A stretch of DNA of 55,114 nucleotides from CAZFDT01 sp964518335 (GTDB taxonomy: Bacteria; Planctomycetota; Phycisphaerae; Phycisphaerales; Phycisphaeraceae). The notes under the pieces are model-generated. The model had not been told where the DNA came from, ran no database searches, and worked only from the letters and a program-made list of their open reading frames with translations. A program made the position numbers and the translations under genes. The stretch lies in contig CAZFDT010000035.1 of assembly GCA_964518335.1 (NCBI GenBank), positions 1 through 55,114 of the forward strand, read 5' to 3'. The first letter of the stretch is position 1. Each line of letters opens with the position of its first letter. Shown here piece by piece: positions 52,548 to 55,114 of this stretch.

Positions 52548-53762
52548 ATGAAGAAACACGCGTCCCTGATTGCCCGAATCGTGCTCGCGGTGGCGGGCAT
52601 CACCTACATCGTCCTGTCGCTGACGTGGTCGGACTACGTGCTTGTCCCGCCCGGGTACGTCTATCCCGATGGCGTGATCAACGGTGAGGAGGAGGTCCGG
52701 CTGGCCGTGACGCGTGTGACGGCCACGGAGGTGGTGGCGCAGCGCACCGATGGCGAGCTGGCGGTGACGCCGGTGACGATCGCCCGGTCGGCGATGGATG
52801 TGGGCGAGGCGGCGCCGGAGTTCCACGAGAGCATCGTGCGGACGCTGCGCGAGGCCAAGGGGTGGTATCTGCTGTGGGGCCTGCTGGCGGTGGGGACGAT
52901 CTATCCGATCCAGGTGGTGCGGTGGATGATCCTGATGCGATGCCGGGGGATGGACGTGGAGTGGGGCCGGGCATTTCGGCTGATGATGGTGGGGGCGTTT
53001 TTCAATCTGTGCATGCCCGGCACGACGGGGGGCGACGTGCTCAAGGCGTACTACGCGGCCAAGCGCGCCGAGTCGCGCGGCGCGGCGGTGATCAGCGTGG
53101 TGTTCGATCGGCTGACGGGCCTGTTCGGCCTGGTGCTCTTCGCCGGCGTCGCGGGGCTGTTCATTCTCGACCACCCGCTGGGCAGGCAGATCACCGCCTA
53201 CATCTGGCTGAGCGTCGGCGGCGTGGTCGTGGTGGCTGGGGCGTACTTTTCGCGGCGGATGCGCAAGCTCCTGGGCATCGACGCGATCATGAGCCGCTTC
53301 CACGAAGAGCACCTGCTGACCAAGCTCGATCGCACGGTGGCGGCCTACAGCCACCACAAGGTCGCCGTGATGATGGCGGTGCTCATCAGCCTGCCGGTGC
53401 AGCTCGCCGTGTCGTGGGCGGCGGCGATGGCGGGCTACGCGCTGGGCATCGACGCGGCCAAGGCGCCGATGCTGCTGATGATGGTCGTCACGCCGATCGT
53501 GTTCCTCGTCGGGTCGATCCCCCTGACCTTTCAGGGCGTGGGCGTGATGGAGTGGACCGCCCGGCAACTGCTCCAACCCACGGGGGCCGCCACGTTCAAC
53601 CAGATCGTCGGCATGTTCCTGCTGGCGCGGCTGTTTCTGGTGTTCTACAGCCTGTTCGGCTCGATCTACCTCCTGCGCGGCGACATTCACCTCCACGACG
53701 TGAAGGACATCGACGCACAGGACCTCGCCGCGGACGTGCAGACGTCGCCGACGGCGACGTGA
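52548..53762 (+). CDS. Lysylphosphatidylglycerol-synthase-type flippase domain (UPF0104)
   Basis: 404 residues. An N-terminal helix and an extra soluble loop (about 30-105) are followed by the LPG_synthase_TM domain: WYLLWGLLAVGTIYPIQVVRW, LCMPGTTGGDVLKAYYAAKR, VFDRLTGLFGLVLF and SIPLTFQGVGVMEW. There is no catalytic LPG synthase domain. It probably moves a lipid or lipid-linked sugar across the inner membrane. The N-terminal soluble loop is unusual for the family. It is convergent with cysK. Confidence 0.85.
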   Translation: MKKHASLIARIVLAVAGITYIVLSLTWSDYVLVPPGYVYPDGVINGEEEVRLAVTRVTATEVVAQRTDGELAVTPVTIARSAMDVGEAAPEFHESIVRTLREAKGWYLLWGLLAVGTIYPIQVVRWMILMRCRGMDVEWGRAFRLMMVGAFFNLCMPGTTGGDVLKAYYAAKRAESRGAAVISVVFDRLTGLFGLVLFAGVAGLFILDHPLGRQITAYIWLSVGGVVVVAGAYFSRRMRKLLGIDAIMSRFHEEHLLTKLDRTVAAYSHHKVAVMMAVLISLPVQLAVSWAAAMAGYALGIDAAKAPMLLMMVVTPIVFLVGSIPLTFQGVGVMEWTARQLLQPTGAATFNQIVGMFLLARLFLVFYSLFGSIYLLRGDIHLHDVKDIDAQDLAADVQTSPTAT

Positions 53763-53774
53763 CCGCGCGATCAC

Positions 53775-54743
<969 letters not shown>

Positions 54744-55114
54744 GGTCATGCTCCCAGTTACGCGGTGAATGAAGTCCCGATCGGTGGATGAGATTCGACG
54801 CTGAACATGGTATGACGCGACCCGCCATGCGCCAAGGAACCGGCGCGGTCCGGGGTCGGCCGAAAATGCCGATGACCGACCAGCACGCGCCCGCCTGCTC
54901 GTCATGCCAGCGCAGAGCCTGCCCTCGCGCCGGTGGGGGCGTAAATCCAGCGAGCACGCCGATGACGACCGATGCGCGCCCGGCCGCGCTCGCACGCCCC
55001 CGCCCACGCACGGGCCAAGAGGACACCTCTCTTGCGACACCACATTTTCAAAGATCTCTATGTTGTAGCTCGATAGAACTGACCTCCTAGGTCTCGATAG
55101 AAGTGTCCCTAACG
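54744..55114. other. Non-coding right edge, AT-rich at the end with short direct repeats
   Basis: 371 nt without a convincing gene. Up to about 55035 it is GC-rich and holds only antisense-type frames. The last ~60 nt are AT-rich and carry CTCGATAGAA twice (55069-55078, 55093-55102) and the small dyad GACCT-CCT-AGGTC (55081-55093). This may be the edge of a mobile element or a promoter for a gene beyond the window. Confidence 0.4.

Noticed and set aside
54788..55090. 100-codon frame at the right edge
   Set aside because: Low-complexity Arg/Pro/Ala translation with no ribosome binding site or motif, running through the composition change.

Overview
The window is GC-rich (about 68% by eye), densely coding chromosomal DNA of a planctomycete, most likely of the Phycisphaerae type. 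This rests on combined markers and not on an rRNA gene, since none is present: a PEP-CTERM protein, a 'xDG'-type prepilin-like protein, a stand-alone LAB_N protein next to GT2/GT83-like glycosyltransferases, a ThiD2-ThiE fusion, a MoxR/VWA/DUF4175-like cluster and tandem SYLF lipoproteins. I saw no tRNA, rRNA or CRISPR array.

Layout. 1-0.55 kb: a RAYT/IS200-like Y1 transposase whose stop codon lies in a 14-bp-arm palindrome. 0.6-5 kb (minus): an envelope glycosylation operon (PMT/ArnT-like, GT2, LAB_N) followed by a thiamine phosphate synthase, separated by a heptanucleotide inverted repeat. 5.2-12 kb: a LacI-regulated carbohydrate/cell-surface cassette. A Gfo/Idh/MocA dehydrogenase is divergent from a LacI regulator across two near-identical operators; a PEP-CTERM protein, a secreted DUF4091-like protein, a prepilin-like protein and an alpha/alpha-toroid-like protein follow. 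12.1-13.9 kb: adk and a UbiA-family gene, divergent.

13.98-25.35 kb (minus) is a nearly complete Tad (tight adherence, type IVc) pilus operon: two Flp pilins, CpaA, TadE, CpaB, CpaC secretin, CpaE, CpaF ATPase, TadB, TadC, an OmpA-like lipoprotein, TadD and a terminal wHTH-AAA+ ATPase. Across a 562-bp regulatory gap lie a sigma factor and a TadG-like minor pilin on the other strand. The Flp2, CpaE and OmpA-like assignments rest on motifs and context.

28-34 kb holds small stand-alone genes: two SYLF lipoproteins, a tail-anchored protein, a DUF486 protein, an alkyltransferase, a YHS protein, an RsbU-like phosphatase, a PNPOx-like protein and a TIM-barrel isomerase. 34.3-40.3 kb (minus) is a MoxR AAA+ / VWA / Q-rich DUF4175-like operon carrying a second heptanucleotide inverted repeat. 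40.5-54.7 kb mixes housekeeping and signalling genes: a FliA-like sigma factor, class I aldolase, PPK2, a VIT-like protein, argJ, a GGDEF protein, a permease/DUF1980 pair, an SDR epimerase, membrane proteins, a LPG-synthase-type flippase and cysK. The last ~60 bp turn AT-rich with short repeats and may be the edge of another element.

Three DNA-level signals stand out beyond the genes. First, a degenerate 13-bp motif (GYTGCASTKGNCC) recurs at least 17 times on both strands and in different codon frames. Second, a promoter layout TANNNT-N6-ATG before several genes predicts leaderless mRNAs. Third, heptanucleotide repeats in inverted orientation sit in two operon gaps.
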